Virus record (IMG/VR): IMGVR_UViG_3300009034_000035
Location: 1-63,255 of that record
DNA from: a virus
Strand: one strand, 5' to 3'
DNA: 63,255 nt
Shown here: one piece after another, positions 1-7,560 of the stretch
Layout: every line of letters begins with the position of its first letter
How positions within the stretch are numbered: position 1 is the stretch's first letter
Made by a program: the position numbers and the translations under genes
Notes under the pieces: model-generated
The model's database searches: none
Told to the model about the DNA's origin: nothing
Seen by the model: the letters and a program-made list of their open reading frames with translations, nothing else

Positions 1-489
1 CAGAGTTAATTATAGATGTTACCTGGCTATTCTACCTATAGAAACATAGAGAGTTAAACCGTATGGTTAAACTAATGATTAAATATATAATACTGCACAG
101 TGTAAAAGTGGAAGTTGAATAGAGGGTGAAATTTATGTTTTCTTATATACAGCTCATCTTTTTGAAAAATCTTTAAATATAATGATAATATTTCTATTAT
201 TTGAGGAAAAGTTAAATGAAGCCTAAATTTTGTATTGGAACAATTAAACAACCAACTAATAGTGATAGTCATGCATGGAGAGGTAAATGGAGTGTAAATT
301 GTGTTAATATGTGGGTAGCTACATTAGGTAAAAGATTAAATCTTAAAAATGCAATTTTAGGACATAGTATTATAATGATACATGAAATAACTCATGCATT
401 AAGTGGAGAGTCTTATTGCTGGTCACATATTAATGGTAAAATTGTTTATTGGGATGAAACTATAGAAAGAATACTAAAAGAAGTTTTAG
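1..489. repeat. Terminal direct repeat, left copy
   Basis: The sequence from base 1 to 489 is identical to 62767-63255. It covers the last part of the non-coding region and most of the first gene, stopping mid-codon-run inside that gene. This is what a circular or circularly permuted genome looks like after linear assembly; a true terminal repeat of packaged DNA is the alternative. Either way one copy should be dropped when counting genes, leaving 62,766 unique bases. Confidence 0.95.
171..180 (+). promoter_or_regulatory. Archaeal TATA box for the HExxH gene
   Basis: CTTTAAATAT lies about 36-45 bases before the ATG at 216, preceded by an A-rich BRE-like stretch. A GAGG ribosome binding site follows at 204-207. 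Confidence 0.6.
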
Positions 490-524
490 ATATGAATGAT
501 GTAATTGTTTGGGAAACCAATTAA
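216..524 (+). CDS. Small HExxH zincin-like protein
   Basis: A 102-residue protein of unknown family carrying IHEITHAL near residue 56, the HExxH signature of zinc metallopeptidases and related zincins. No signal peptide or membrane segment is evident and no third zinc ligand can be assigned with certainty; an H or E in the SHINGKIVYWDE stretch could serve. The gene has its own TATA box and a GAGG site 8 bases before the ATG. Another HExxH protein (61119-61514) lies on the other side of the non-coding region, so the two flank it on the circle. Peptidase activity is inferred from the motif only. Confidence 0.6.
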   Translation: MKPKFCIGTIKQPTNSDSHAWRGKWSVNCVNMWVATLGKRLNLKNAILGHSIIMIHEITHALSGESYCWSHINGKIVYWDETIERILKEVLDMNDVIVWETN

Positions 525-543
525 ATTACTGTATTTTTGAAAA

Positions 544-554
544 CCTTTAAATAT
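544..554 (+). promoter_or_regulatory. Archaeal TATA box for the radical SAM gene
   Basis: CTTTAAATATA with an AAAC purine-rich BRE-like flank sits about 36 bases before the ATG at 590. Confidence 0.6.
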
Positions 555-589
555 AGTTTAATTATTATAGTAATATAGATGATGGAAAA

Positions 590-1465
590 ATGAAGATTGG
601 TATTATACAATTAGATGGTAAATGGCCTAATTTAGCATTGATGAAGATAGCTAAATGGCATATTGATAGAAAGGATGAAGTAACAATATTAGATCTAAGT
701 GGATATAAATTTGATAGAACTTATGGTAGTAAGATATTTATGGGAGGATCAGGCTATGATGTTAAATCTAAACTTCCATCTAACATTGAATGTATAGTAC
801 CAGATTATGAACTATTTAACATGAGTAAAGGAGAAAAAATAGGATTTACATCTAGAGGTTGTATTAGAAATTGTCCATTTTGTATAGTAAGAGAAAAGGA
901 AGGGAACATAAAGGAAGTTAATTTAACATGGATGAAAGGAGCATTAAGAGTTATAGTTCTAGATAATAATTTTTTAGCTAGTCCATTATGGAAAGAGAAG
1001 TTAGAATACTTCATTAAGTATAAAGTTAAAGTATGTTTTAGTCAAGGGTTAGATATTAGGTTAATCAATAAGGAAAATACAGAGTTACTATCTAAAGTTA
1101 AATTTTATAATCATACATTCAGAGGAAGAACATTATACTTTGCTTTTGATGATCCCAAGTTAGCTTCTCTAGTTAAGAAGAAAGTAAAGGTTCTTAATGA
1201 TGCTGGAATAAAGTCTTATTATATGTTGTTTTATGTATTAGTAGGATTTAATACTACATTAGATCAAGATCTTTATAGGGTAAAATTACTTAAGAAATTA
1301 GGAGTAAGACCATTCATTATGATATATAATAATAGAAAAGATAAGAAGGCTCTTAGAGATTTAGCTAGATGGGTTAATCTTAATTATTATAAAGTAGTTG
1401 ATTTTAAGGATTACAAACCCAATTATAAAAAGGTTATAACTAGAGATAAAATAGGATCATGTTAA
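590..1465 (+). CDS. Radical SAM protein
   Basis: The 291-residue protein has SRGCIRNCPFC near residues 88-98, the CxxxCxxC motif that holds the [4Fe-4S] cluster of radical SAM enzymes. The N-terminal ~75 residues look like the Rossmann-type region that precedes the core in B12-binding/MiaB-like members, and the rest keeps the alternating strand-helix pattern of a TIM-type barrel (for example the SQGLDIRL strand). Radical SAM proteins of this general type are found in phage genomes, but the substrate cannot be told here. It stands alone under its own promoter, away from the nucleotide-modification genes at 58-60 kb. Confidence 0.85.
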   Translation: MKIGIIQLDGKWPNLALMKIAKWHIDRKDEVTILDLSGYKFDRTYGSKIFMGGSGYDVKSKLPSNIECIVPDYELFNMSKGEKIGFTSRGCIRNCPFCIVREKEGNIKEVNLTWMKGALRVIVLDNNFLASPLWKEKLEYFIKYKVKVCFSQGLDIRLINKENTELLSKVKFYNHTFRGRTLYFAFDDPKLASLVKKKVKVLNDAGIKSYYMLFYVLVGFNTTLDQDLYRVKLLKKLGVRPFIMIYNNRKDKKALRDLARWVNLNYYKVVDFKDYKPNYKKVITRDKIGSC

Positions 1466-1508
1466 TTCTTCTATATTGTGTATTTCTGTATTACACTTAA
1501 ACAATAAG

Positions 1509-1519
1509 CTTTATATATA
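1509..1519 (+). promoter_or_regulatory. Archaeal TATA box
   Basis: CTTTATATATA about 32 bases upstream of the start region at 1542-1551. Confidence 0.6.
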
Positions 1520-1550
1520 GAAGAAGATTAAAATTTTATAAGTGAATAGT

Positions 1551-1880
1551 ATGCCTAAGATTAAAGATAAAATTATTCAATCTATTAAAGGAGCAGGAAA
1601 ATTTGAAGATCCAGTTATAACTCCAACATTACCTACATCTATTGAAGTAGGAGACAAGGTTACTCCTCAGATCAATGTTAAGAGGGATGATGGTACTACT
1701 CCTATTGAAGGACTAACAGTACATTTCTTTGTTGAAGACTCATTATCATTTGTTAGTTTAGGATCTAATAATACTAATGTAGATGGTGATGCATCAGCTC
1801 CCAATCCATATATGGTAAGTGAAGAACAGTCTGAGGAAGACATAACATTTATATTCTTTATTAGAGGAAAGAAGCTTTGA
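1551..1880 (+). CDS. Bacterial Ig-like domain protein
   Basis: A 109-residue protein from the ATG at 1551; a GTG at 1542 would add three residues. The pattern of a GDKV strand, a DDGTTPIEGLTV stretch and a later VDGDASAP loop matches the fold of BIg/invasin-type immunoglobulin-like domains common on virion surfaces. No signal peptide is seen. It probably decorates the virion or binds a surface, although it lies far from the structural module. The stop overlaps the TTG of the next small ORF, suggesting coupled translation. Confidence 0.55.
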   Translation: MPKIKDKIIQSIKGAGKFEDPVITPTLPTSIEVGDKVTPQINVKRDDGTTPIEGLTVHFFVEDSLSFVSLGSNNTNVDGDASAPNPYMVSEEQSEEDITFIFFIRGKKL

Positions 1881-1987
1881 GGATAAAGAGTGTAATATTA
1901 TCAGTTAAACTTAAGGTTACTGCTAGAAGAGGTGGAGGCCACTATTCTACTGTAGATGGATGGTGGAAGCCAAAGTATACATTGTAG
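1877..1987 (+). CDS. Small basic hypothetical protein
   Basis: A 36-residue ORF beginning at a TTG that overlaps the preceding stop (TTTGA) with GAGGA about 9 bases upstream. It is basic, ends in GWWKPKYTL and contains a GGGHYSTVDGW stretch. A similarly placed tiny ORF (17677-17784, HGWRAAASTYIKIKV) precedes a structural gene with the same stop/start overlap, so the two could be a recurrent minor structural peptide; this is a weak resemblance. Confidence 0.35.
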   Translation: MRIKSVILSVKLKVTARRGGGHYSTVDGWWKPKYTL

Positions 1988-2019
1988 TACATTTAGTTAC
2001 ATTTTTTATTTTTAGAAAG

Positions 2020-2028
2020 CTTTATATT
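2020..2028 (+). promoter_or_regulatory. Archaeal TATA box
   Basis: AGAAAG followed by CTTTATATT, about 38 bases before the ATG at 2067. Confidence 0.55.
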
Positions 2029-2066
2029 TTAGTATACATACTTATATAATTATAAGGTGAAATAGA

Positions 2067-2417
2067 ATGGATAGTAAAATTCTTTTTCCTCTCTTATATG
2101 CTATATCAGTACTATTTTTTAATATCATTAATTGGTATGGGGCAAAAAATACATCATCATTAATAAGTACAATAAAATATGCTTTTTTAACATTACCAAT
2201 TCAATTAGTAGCTTACGTATTACTTGTTCAAGGATTTAATATAGGATATAAGATATATGAGAATTTTTATTCTATTATAATAATTTCTGTTACTATATCA
2301 TGGATTATGAAGATAATAACAGCTTATGGGTTTGATAAAAAAATACCAACATTAGGACAAATAATAGCATTAGCATTATTAATTATAGCTAATTTTATTC
2401 AGAAAATAATAAAATAA
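2067..2417 (+). CDS. Four-helix membrane protein
   Basis: A 116-residue protein consisting of about four hydrophobic segments (roughly residues 5-23, 36-57, 65-86 and 95-114) with short loops and a lysine-rich end. The arrangement resembles half-size transporter-like or QueT/DMT-like small membrane proteins but no family is recognised. It has its own promoter and no overlapping neighbour. Confidence 0.6.
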   Translation: MDSKILFPLLYAISVLFFNIINWYGAKNTSSLISTIKYAFLTLPIQLVAYVLLVQGFNIGYKIYENFYSIIIISVTISWIMKIITAYGFDKKIPTLGQIIALALLIIANFIQKIIK

Positions 2418-2480
2418 TATTGTAAATATATGATATATTTTTATCAAATAATTCATTAATTAGAACATTCTATATATAAC

Positions 2481-2490
2481 CTTTATATAC
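2481..2490 (+). promoter_or_regulatory. Archaeal TATA box
   Basis: CTTTATATAC about 36 bases before the ATG at 2526, with a GGAG site between them. Confidence 0.6.
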
Positions 2491-2525
2491 AATTGAATTA
2501 TATAATAATATATGGAGAATAGAAT

Positions 2526-2738
2526 ATGGCTATTAAGATAAAGGTAAAAATAAAGCATGGTAATCCACAAGTAGAATTTATATTCACCATTGATGAGAAT
2601 AACATACTTATACCATTAAATCCAGAGAACCGTATATTTAATGCTACTAACTTTAATCACATATTAAATGGAGTATTATTAATTAAAGGATTAATGGAAA
2701 GAGCTAATATATCTAAGGTAGAGATAGAAGAAGAGTAG
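2526..2738 (+). CDS. Hypothetical protein, 70 aa
   Basis: A small protein with alternating beta-like segments (IKIKVKIKHG, VEFIFTID) and a C-terminal helix ending in acidic residues. It is not recognised. It has its own TATA box and a GGAG site upstream, which supports it as real. Confidence 0.5.
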   Translation: MAIKIKVKIKHGNPQVEFIFTIDENNILIPLNPENRIFNATNFNHILNGVLLIKGLMERANISKVEIEEE

Positions 2739-2746
2739 AAAGAAAC

Positions 2747-2757
2747 CTTTATATATT
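2747..2757 (+). promoter_or_regulatory. Archaeal TATA box
   Basis: GAAAC followed by CTTTATATATT, 34 bases before the GTG at 2791. Confidence 0.6.
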
Positions 2758-2790
2758 ATCATATTCTCTTTTTCTATTAGATGAATAGAA

Positions 2791-3084
2791 GTGAAGAAAG
2801 GGTATAAAGTCTATTTAACTCTTTTTCTTCCTTTGCTTATTTATTTTACTACATGCCTACTTACATTCTATTTGGTAGATATAAGACAGACTCATATAGA
2901 GCTAAATCCAAATAGTCAATATAATAATATTATAGGTATAACTATTGTCTCTATGTTAATAGTAACTTGTTCATTCCTTTTCCATGTATTATCCTGGAGA
3001 ATAGGTAAGTCCTTTATTAAACATATTATGAGTCTAATTCTATTTTCAAATTTGATGATTGATCTAATATCTCTTATAGTTTAA
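2791..3084 (+). CDS. Three-helix membrane protein
   Basis: A 97-residue protein from a GTG start with hydrophobic segments at about residues 7-28, 48-68 and 78-96. The hydrophilic loop after the first helix (IRQTHIELNPNSQYNN) would face one side of the membrane. No family is recognised. It is the last gene before the structured intergenic region. Confidence 0.5.
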   Translation: MKKGYKVYLTLFLPLLIYFTTCLLTFYLVDIRQTHIELNPNSQYNNIIGITIVSMLIVTCSFLFHVLSWRIGKSFIKHIMSLILFSNLMIDLISLIV

Positions 3085-3113
3085 CCAAAATGGAAATGTT
3101 TATATAGGATGAT

Positions 3114-3240
3114 AGTATTAGGATTTATATAGAGCTTCATCCTGTGGCAGTCCAGCTTCAGGGTGTGGACAATGCTACATCATAGAAGTATCATGGGTAC
3201 TATGGTGAAGACGGGAAGACAACAAGACCAATCCTATACT
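3114..3240 (+). ncRNA. Candidate structured RNA with a three-way junction
   Basis: No credible ORF exists between 3085 and 3346. Reading by eye gives a nested fold: P1 pairs 3119-3125 (TAGGATT) with 3230-3236 and extends via AGTA/TACT over one bulge; P2 pairs 3135-3139 with 3206-3210; P3 pairs TGTGGCAGTCCA (3143-3154) with 3166-3179 over a two-base bulge; P4 pairs 3180-3185 with 3200-3205. TATA-like TTTATATAG occurs at 3099-3107 and again at 3124-3132, so the transcript start is unclear; from 3099 it would begin near 3125 and lose the P1 5' arm unless read through from upstream. No known RNA family is recognised. Confidence 0.45.
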
Positions 3241-3281
3241 ACTATAATAGATAAATAAATTGGTTTAGTAAAATATAGATA

Positions 3282-3314
3282 TTGGAAGTGGATTGGAACC
3301 ATGATCCATTCCAA
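3282..3314 (+). promoter_or_regulatory. Hairpin upstream of the 3347 gene
   Basis: TTGGAAGTGGAT pairs with ATCCATTCCAA, eleven base pairs with one bulged G and a ten-base loop, between the RNA candidate and the next gene. It could be a terminator-independent RNA end, an operator or part of the same RNA. The GGATTGGAA sequence in it recalls the G-rich tracts at 46.6 and 47.3 kb. Confidence 0.4.
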
Positions 3315-3346
3315 GATAGTTATATACTTTAAAGGAGTGTGAGTGT

Positions 3347-3568
3347 ATGGAGTATGAAGTAAGATATAAATTGATTTTGGATGATTCTTCTGATATTCAG
3401 AAAATTTCTATAGTTGAAGCCATTAATGCTGAATCTATTGAAGAAGCTTTTAGTATAGCTGAAAAATTGAAAGGGATCATATTTCAAAAAGTGTCTACTG
3501 AATTATATCCTAAAATGCATGTTGCTATTGGTATTACTGCAATTATTAATGCATGTCTTAAACAGTAA
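3347..3568 (+). CDS. Hypothetical protein, 73 aa
   Basis: A small acidic-to-neutral protein starting at ATG after AAAGGAG at 3331-3337. It has an early beta strand (YEVRYKLIL) and two helices. Not recognised. It lies directly downstream of the structured RNA region and could be under its control. Confidence 0.5.
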   Translation: MEYEVRYKLILDDSSDIQKISIVEAINAESIEEAFSIAEKLKGIIFQKVSTELYPKMHVAIGITAIINACLKQ

Positions 3569-3603
3569 TTTAATATAATTTATAGTTTAACTTTTTTAGA
3601 AAG

Positions 3604-3613
3604 GTTTATATTC
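3604..3613 (+). promoter_or_regulatory. Archaeal TATA-like box
   Basis: GTTTATATTC preceded by AGAAAG, 30 bases before the ATG at 3643. Confidence 0.5.
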
Positions 3614-3642
3614 TAGCATGTGGTATTTCTAAGTGGCTAAAA

Positions 3643-3852
3643 ATGAAAGCAAGAAGATTTAAATGGTCAGGGAGCTATGAATGTCTTACTTGTAGTCATA
3701 TTGATTATTATGATGAAGGGGATATAGTAAGATGTTATGCATGTGGTTCTCCTTTCTTAAAGATGACTTGTTCAACTCATAAGGCTTGTTCAACAGGTAA
3801 GAAACTTAAATGTTGTGAAAGCTGTGATGGAGATTGTTGGTTAAATGAGTAG
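3643..3852 (+). CDS. Cys-rich zinc-ribbon protein
   Basis: A 69-residue protein with CLTC, CYAC and further paired cysteines (KCCESCDGDC), ten in all. The first four Cys form a standard zinc ribbon; the C-terminal half is an unusual Cys cluster that could bind a second metal. The stop overlaps the next ATG, starting the coupled gene array. Confidence 0.6.
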   Translation: MKARRFKWSGSYECLTCSHIDYYDEGDIVRCYACGSPFLKMTCSTHKACSTGKKLKCCESCDGDCWLNE

Positions 3853-3958
3853 TGAAGAAGAGGAAGATTTTAATATTAGATTAACTAATTTATTAAATTG
3901 GTGTTCATGGTTAAAACGTAGAAAGAAATGGAAGAGAAGAGTAAATGAGAGAATTTAA
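3845..3958 (+). CDS. Small acidic-basic hypothetical protein
   Basis: A 37-residue ORF whose ATG overlaps the stop of the previous gene and whose end overlaps the Topo VI A-like gene by 14 bases. It has an acidic N-terminus (SSEEEEDF) and a very basic end (KRRKKWKRRVNERI). Tight overlap on both sides supports it as a translated link in the operon. Confidence 0.45.
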   Translation: MSSEEEEDFNIRLTNLLNWCSWLKRRKKWKRRVNERI

Positions 3959-5522
3959 GATAGAGAATACTGATAAGAGACAAAAATTTATAGATGGTTC
4001 ATTAACATCAAGTCAAAAGATGAGTGGGAAGGATGTTGAATACTATAGCCCATCTACAGGGTTTACTCTTCTAGAGAAACAGGCCCAGATCAGATACAAT
4101 AGGATCTCAGTACAAAGAGCATTATCAGCGGCTAAACTAAGTTTAGAAGTACCATTAGAGCTTAGAGAGTTTTATTATACATTGGGAGCAAGGCCAGATC
4201 TAGTTAAGCCTTATGAAGATTGTCAAGCTGATGCTATATATCCAGAAGTATTAAGGGCCATTAAGAACGTTGAGATCTTATGTGACATAGGAAGAGAAAC
4301 ATTCTGTATAGGTAACTTGAGTAAGGGCTTTATATTCTATACTCACTCAGAACATTATGGGGATAAGGATAGGAGAGTAGCTTTTACCGAGAGAATAGCT
4401 AGGTCAGTAATAACCGATGAAGAACTAGAAGGATGTCAAAATATTATAGTACTAGAGAAGAATGCGGCAGCTACTAGGTTAGTAGATCTAAACTTTAGTG
4501 AACTATCTAATAGCGTAATAGTAACTGTAGGAGGAAACTTCAATAGGGCTATTTGGGAATTAACTAAGAGGTTTAATGGTAAGAAAAATATTCTATTCCT
4601 GGCCGATGGAGATGTATATGGAGTAGATATGTTAAGGACCATTCAGGCTGGAACAGAATCAAGTAGACACTTAGATTATAAATTTCCTCCAGTTAATAAT
4701 CCAGGAATATATCTTACAGGTCTATTTCCATCTGTAGGAGAAGATCTAAATTTACCTAATGATAAAGAACAGAAGAGACCTAGTCAAAGACCAGCTACTA
4801 GGAAGAGAATAGCATTCTTAGAGAGATATGGACTAGTAGATGAAAGGGATGTAGCTACATGGCTAGAAGCAGATAAGACTTATGAATTAGAGTCTCTATC
4901 TACTCATTATAGGAATAATGAGAACAAGCCAGTTGGTCTAGCTATTTATTTAACTGAATATATGAGGTTACATAATATACCAGCAAAACCTCCATTACCT
5001 CCAGATGAAGAGTTAGAAGAGCAGTTTAGAAAAGAAGCTAAAGAAGAACTTAAGATGGAAATAGAGGAGAAGATAAAGTATCCTAAAAGCTTTTGGACCT
5101 TATACTATAAGTTAAATGACGAACAAGCAGATCTAAAGGAGAGAATATTTGATCATCTGTTGCCAGCTTATGAAGAAGCCTTAGATAAAGTTACAGCCAA
5201 AGAAATTAAATACCATATTTATAAGCAGTTTGAAAGAGATCCTAGTAGAGCTACTTATGATCTAAAGGAAATAGCTCATAAGCTAAAGAAGAGGTTTAAC
5301 ATTATAATAGAATGGGCCATGGAGAAACTTGAAGAAGCTATTGATGAGCTACTAGCAGACTGGGAAGAAAGAGACTTTGAAACAGATGTAAAGTTTGAGC
5401 CTATCCATAATGAAGAAAGAAAAGAGTTTAATGAGTATGATCTTATACTTCAAAGATTGGGAGCTAATATGGAAGATGCCGAGGAAATAAGAGGAGCATT
5501 GAAAAAGAGGTTTAATAAATGA
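3945..5522 (+). CDS. Topoisomerase VI A / Spo11-like protein
   Basis: The 525-residue protein carries LREFYYTLG (residues 73-81), matching the REIYY motif of the 5Y-CAP domain with adjacent tyrosines Y77/Y78, then NVEILCDIGRE and LSKGFIFY typical of the family, and a Toprim region with VLEK (near 169-172) and LADGDVYGVD (near 219-228). So both the DNA-cleaving Tyr and the Mg-binding acidic residues look present. The C-terminal ~220 residues are an extra helical, highly charged extension. Topo VI needs a GHKL ATPase B subunit to pass DNA; none is visible in this genome. It may work with host B subunit, or nick/cut DNA alone like Spo11 or the viral Mini-A proteins. Confidence 0.85.
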   Translation: MREFKIENTDKRQKFIDGSLTSSQKMSGKDVEYYSPSTGFTLLEKQAQIRYNRISVQRALSAAKLSLEVPLELREFYYTLGARPDLVKPYEDCQADAIYPEVLRAIKNVEILCDIGRETFCIGNLSKGFIFYTHSEHYGDKDRRVAFTERIARSVITDEELEGCQNIIVLEKNAAATRLVDLNFSELSNSVIVTVGGNFNRAIWELTKRFNGKKNILFLADGDVYGVDMLRTIQAGTESSRHLDYKFPPVNNPGIYLTGLFPSVGEDLNLPNDKEQKRPSQRPATRKRIAFLERYGLVDERDVATWLEADKTYELESLSTHYRNNENKPVGLAIYLTEYMRLHNIPAKPPLPPDEELEEQFRKEAKEELKMEIEEKIKYPKSFWTLYYKLNDEQADLKERIFDHLLPAYEEALDKVTAKEIKYHIYKQFERDPSRATYDLKEIAHKLKKRFNIIIEWAMEKLEEAIDELLADWEERDFETDVKFEPIHNEERKEFNEYDLILQRLGANMEDAEEIRGALKKRFNK

Positions 5523-5635
5523 AATGTAGTATAAAAGGATGTAATAAGCAAGCTAAAGTTTTTATGCAGGAATTACAACTTTGTAGGTTTCATTGGGAGC
5601 AAATATGTAAATTACCTTACCAAAGGAGATTATAA
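5519..5635 (+). CDS. Small zinc-finger protein
   Basis: A 38-residue ORF with ATG overlapping the Topo VI A stop (AATGA) and ending one base before the phosphatase. CSIKGC and LCRFHWEQIC give a CxxxxC...CxxH zinc-finger pattern. Confidence 0.55.
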   Translation: MKCSIKGCNKQAKVFMQELQLCRFHWEQICKLPYQRRL

Positions 5636-5636
5636 A

Positions 5637-6086
5637 ATGATAACTTGGATAACTGGGAATGTGGCAATAGGGGAATATACAGATGCTAGAAATGTAGAAT
5701 TATTAATGAAGGAAAAGATAGATTGCATACTCAATTTAAGAGTAAATAATACTGAAGAAATTGCAGATGAGATTTTAGAAGAGACTTTAGATCAATGTGC
5801 TAAAGAAGGATTTATTCCAGGTTATTATCATATTGAAGTGGGTAGACATCAAGGATTAGAACCTATTAAGATAGAATTAAGAACAGCAGCTTATATGTTA
5901 GAATTATTGGCAAAGAAGTATAAGAGGATTTTAGTTCATTGTACAGCAGGGATGGATAGAGCACCTTTTGTAGTAGCATATTGGATACATAAATATAATA
6001 GTATGGAATTATGGGATTTTAATAAGTCATATTCTTTTGTTAAAGAGAAAAGACCCCAAATAATAGAACATTATGAGTGGGTATAG
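5637..6086 (+). CDS. Dual-specificity/tyrosine phosphatase-like protein
   Basis: The 149-residue protein contains VHCTAGMDRAP near residues 101-111, the HCxxGxxR P-loop of cysteine phosphatases, with Cys as nucleophile and Arg binding phosphate. An upstream aspartate of the general-acid loop is plausible in the 60-85 region but not certain. The size is that of a minimal DSP fold. It likely dephosphorylates a host or viral phosphoprotein, or an RNA 5' end as some DSPs do. It sits in the coupled operon after the Topo VI A-like gene. Confidence 0.8.
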   Translation: MITWITGNVAIGEYTDARNVELLMKEKIDCILNLRVNNTEEIADEILEETLDQCAKEGFIPGYYHIEVGRHQGLEPIKIELRTAAYMLELLAKKYKRILVHCTAGMDRAPFVVAYWIHKYNSMELWDFNKSYSFVKEKRPQIIEHYEWV

Positions 6087-6413
6087 ATGAAAATTATTAA
6101 GAATGAAAGAGATGAGCAATTACTTATTCATTATATGATGCTTACTAGACAAATGACTAGACTCTCAGATTGTTTTATGCATATTATTAGACTTAGTACT
6201 CAAGAGTCAGGAAGACATGGAAGTAAAGATCTTGATTATAAAGGTTATAAAGCTTATGCCCAAACAGAATTAAGTGATATTTTATGTCAAGTAGAAAAAC
6301 TATGTAAAATTCTTGGATTAAATTTTAATGAAACTCTTATGATGGGGTTTAAACGTGATAAAGAAAAAGAAGAAGAATATTTAGAAAAACATCCTAGTGA
6401 TGAGTGGATATAA
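6087..6413 (+). CDS. MazG-like nucleotide pyrophosphohydrolase candidate
   Basis: A 108-residue helical protein starting directly after the previous stop. The segment ELSDILCQVEKLCKILGL followed by an arginine/glutamate-rich helix and a final DEWI resembles MazG-type all-alpha NTP pyrophosphohydrolases, where ExxD residues bind Mg. The first ExxE motif is not clear, so activity is uncertain. Two further MazG/Nmad-like genes occur at 55 and 59 kb. Confidence 0.5.
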   Translation: MKIIKNERDEQLLIHYMMLTRQMTRLSDCFMHIIRLSTQESGRHGSKDLDYKGYKAYAQTELSDILCQVEKLCKILGLNFNETLMMGFKRDKEKEEEYLEKHPSDEWI

Positions 6414-6415
6414 TA

Positions 6416-6664
6416 ATGTGGTTTAAACATTTAAAGTATCTTAAAGAGCCAGAAATTAATAGTTTAAGATTAACTCTAGGTCATTATCAGTTGTTCATTT
6501 GGGAAGATACAGATGATGCAGTTAACCATACTGAAAGAGGCTCATTTGTAGAAGCATTTCTAGCTGAACCAAGAATAATGTTAATAGATCTAAATGATCT
6601 ACGGAGGCAAATTGAAGAGGACCAGGAAGAGGATAAATGGAGAAAGTTAGATTATGTTAATTAG
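6416..6664 (+). CDS. Hypothetical protein, 82 aa
   Basis: Starts at the ATG two bases after the previous stop. The sequence has a beta-rich first half (LRLTLGHYQLFIWED) and an acidic C-terminal helix. Not recognised. Confidence 0.5.
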   Translation: MWFKHLKYLKEPEINSLRLTLGHYQLFIWEDTDDAVNHTERGSFVEAFLAEPRIMLIDLNDLRRQIEEDQEEDKWRKLDYVN

Positions 6665-6669
6665 GAAAG

Positions 6670-6678
6670 GTTTAAATA
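6670..6678 (+). promoter_or_regulatory. Possible internal TATA box
   Basis: GTTTAAATA preceded by AGGAAAG, 30 bases before the ATG at 6708; this is why that ATG is preferred over the one at 6654. Confidence 0.4.
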
Positions 6679-6707
6679 GTATAGTGTGGTATAGGTATTT
6701 GGTCAAG

Positions 6708-6920
6708 ATGAAGAGACAAATAATAAAGCATCTACTTAAAATCACTATGGCAATTCAATGTATATGGACAACTTCTAAGGCCTTTAGGTATTTATGGGAC
6801 TTTACTAATTGTCCAATTGCAGAACTTAATCAGGGTGCTTTAGCTCTTGTAGGCTTTAGTTGGATATTTCTATTTGTTAATTGGATGTTGACTGGAGTAG
6901 TAGTATTAGGAGGAAAATAG
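6708..6920 (+). CDS. Small membrane protein
   Basis: A 70-residue protein with a basic N-terminus and a strong hydrophobic segment at about residues 44-66, plus a weaker one near 10-25. The start at 6708 is chosen because a TATA-like box lies 30 bases upstream. Not recognised. Confidence 0.45.
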   Translation: MKRQIIKHLLKITMAIQCIWTTSKAFRYLWDFTNCPIAELNQGALALVGFSWIFLFVNWMLTGVVVLGGK

Positions 6921-6921
6921 A

Positions 6922-7044
6922 ATAGTTACTCTCAGTATAAAAAATTGGAAAATAAGAGTAGATAAATTACATAAGTTGATAGCCACTGGAAAAGTTATAT
7001 ATCATGGTCCAGTTATAGATTTAAAAGATACTAAGTGGAGATAA
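6922..7044 (+). CDS. Small protein with apparent AUA start
   Basis: A 40-codon frame open from 6922 to 7044 with no ATG, GTG or TTG near its beginning. GGAGG at 6909-6913 is followed 8 bases later by ATA, the same layout as in three other genes here. The product would be basic (KNWKIRVDKLHKLIATGK). A later TTG would leave only about 22 residues. The next gene's start follows 2 bases after the stop. Confidence 0.45.
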   Translation: MVTLSIKNWKIRVDKLHKLIATGKVIYHGPVIDLKDTKWR

Positions 7045-7046
7045 AA

Positions 7047-7247
7047 ATGGTAACTTGTTCTAAATGTCAAGAAGAAGTAGAGATAGAACCTATAGATGAA
7101 GTAGATGACTTAGGTATAATTGATGAGGATGAAGAAGTGAAAATTCATAATATATTAGTTGAATATGAATGTTTAACTTGTGGAGAAGTATTTACTAGTA
7201 CAGTTACTAGAGCAGTACTTAAAGGAGAAAAAGAAGATGAAGAATAG
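7047..7247 (+). CDS. Zinc-ribbon protein
   Basis: 66 residues from the ATG at 7047, chosen over an in-frame GTG at 7035 because GGAG lies 6 bases before it. CSKC near the N-terminus and CLTC near residue 45 form a four-Cys zinc ribbon around an acidic middle. Confidence 0.6.
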   Translation: MVTCSKCQEEVEIEPIDEVDDLGIIDEDEEVKIHNILVEYECLTCGEVFTSTVTRAVLKGEKEDEE

Positions 7248-7365
7248 AGAAGGACTTAGACAAGCTCTTAGAACATACTTAAGTCAATATAAGGCATCAG
7301 ATTTAGGTACTATGGTGGAAGATATATTAGTAATTGTAGAACAACATATAAAGGTTGAGGAATAA
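7237..7365 (+). CDS. Small helical protein, 42 aa
   Basis: Begins at the ATG at 7237 with AAAGGAG upstream, overlapping the zinc-ribbon gene. Entirely helical in appearance (LRQALRTYLSQYK). Not recognised. Confidence 0.45.
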   Translation: MKNREGLRQALRTYLSQYKASDLGTMVEDILVIVEQHIKVEE

Positions 7366-7560
7366 ATGAGAAAAAGTGAAGTTGAAGAATTTTTAAATGC
7401 ATGGATAGAAGAGTTAAAAGTAGTTGGAATTACTGATGGAGAAGTTATTTTGGAATATCCTTCTTGGCCTAAACCTAAGATTATAGTTCTTTATCTTAAT
7501 CATGAACTTAATGAGGATCAAGGTCTACCTAAAGAATTTAGTATGGGGAAAGAAAGATGA
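7366..7560 (+). CDS. Hypothetical protein, 64 aa
   Basis: The ATG directly follows the preceding TAA. A helix is followed by a beta-like region (GEVILEYPSWPKPKIIVLYL). Not recognised; overlaps the next ATG by four bases. Confidence 0.5.
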   Translation: MRKSEVEEFLNAWIEELKVVGITDGEVILEYPSWPKPKIIVLYLNHELNEDQGLPKEFSMGKER

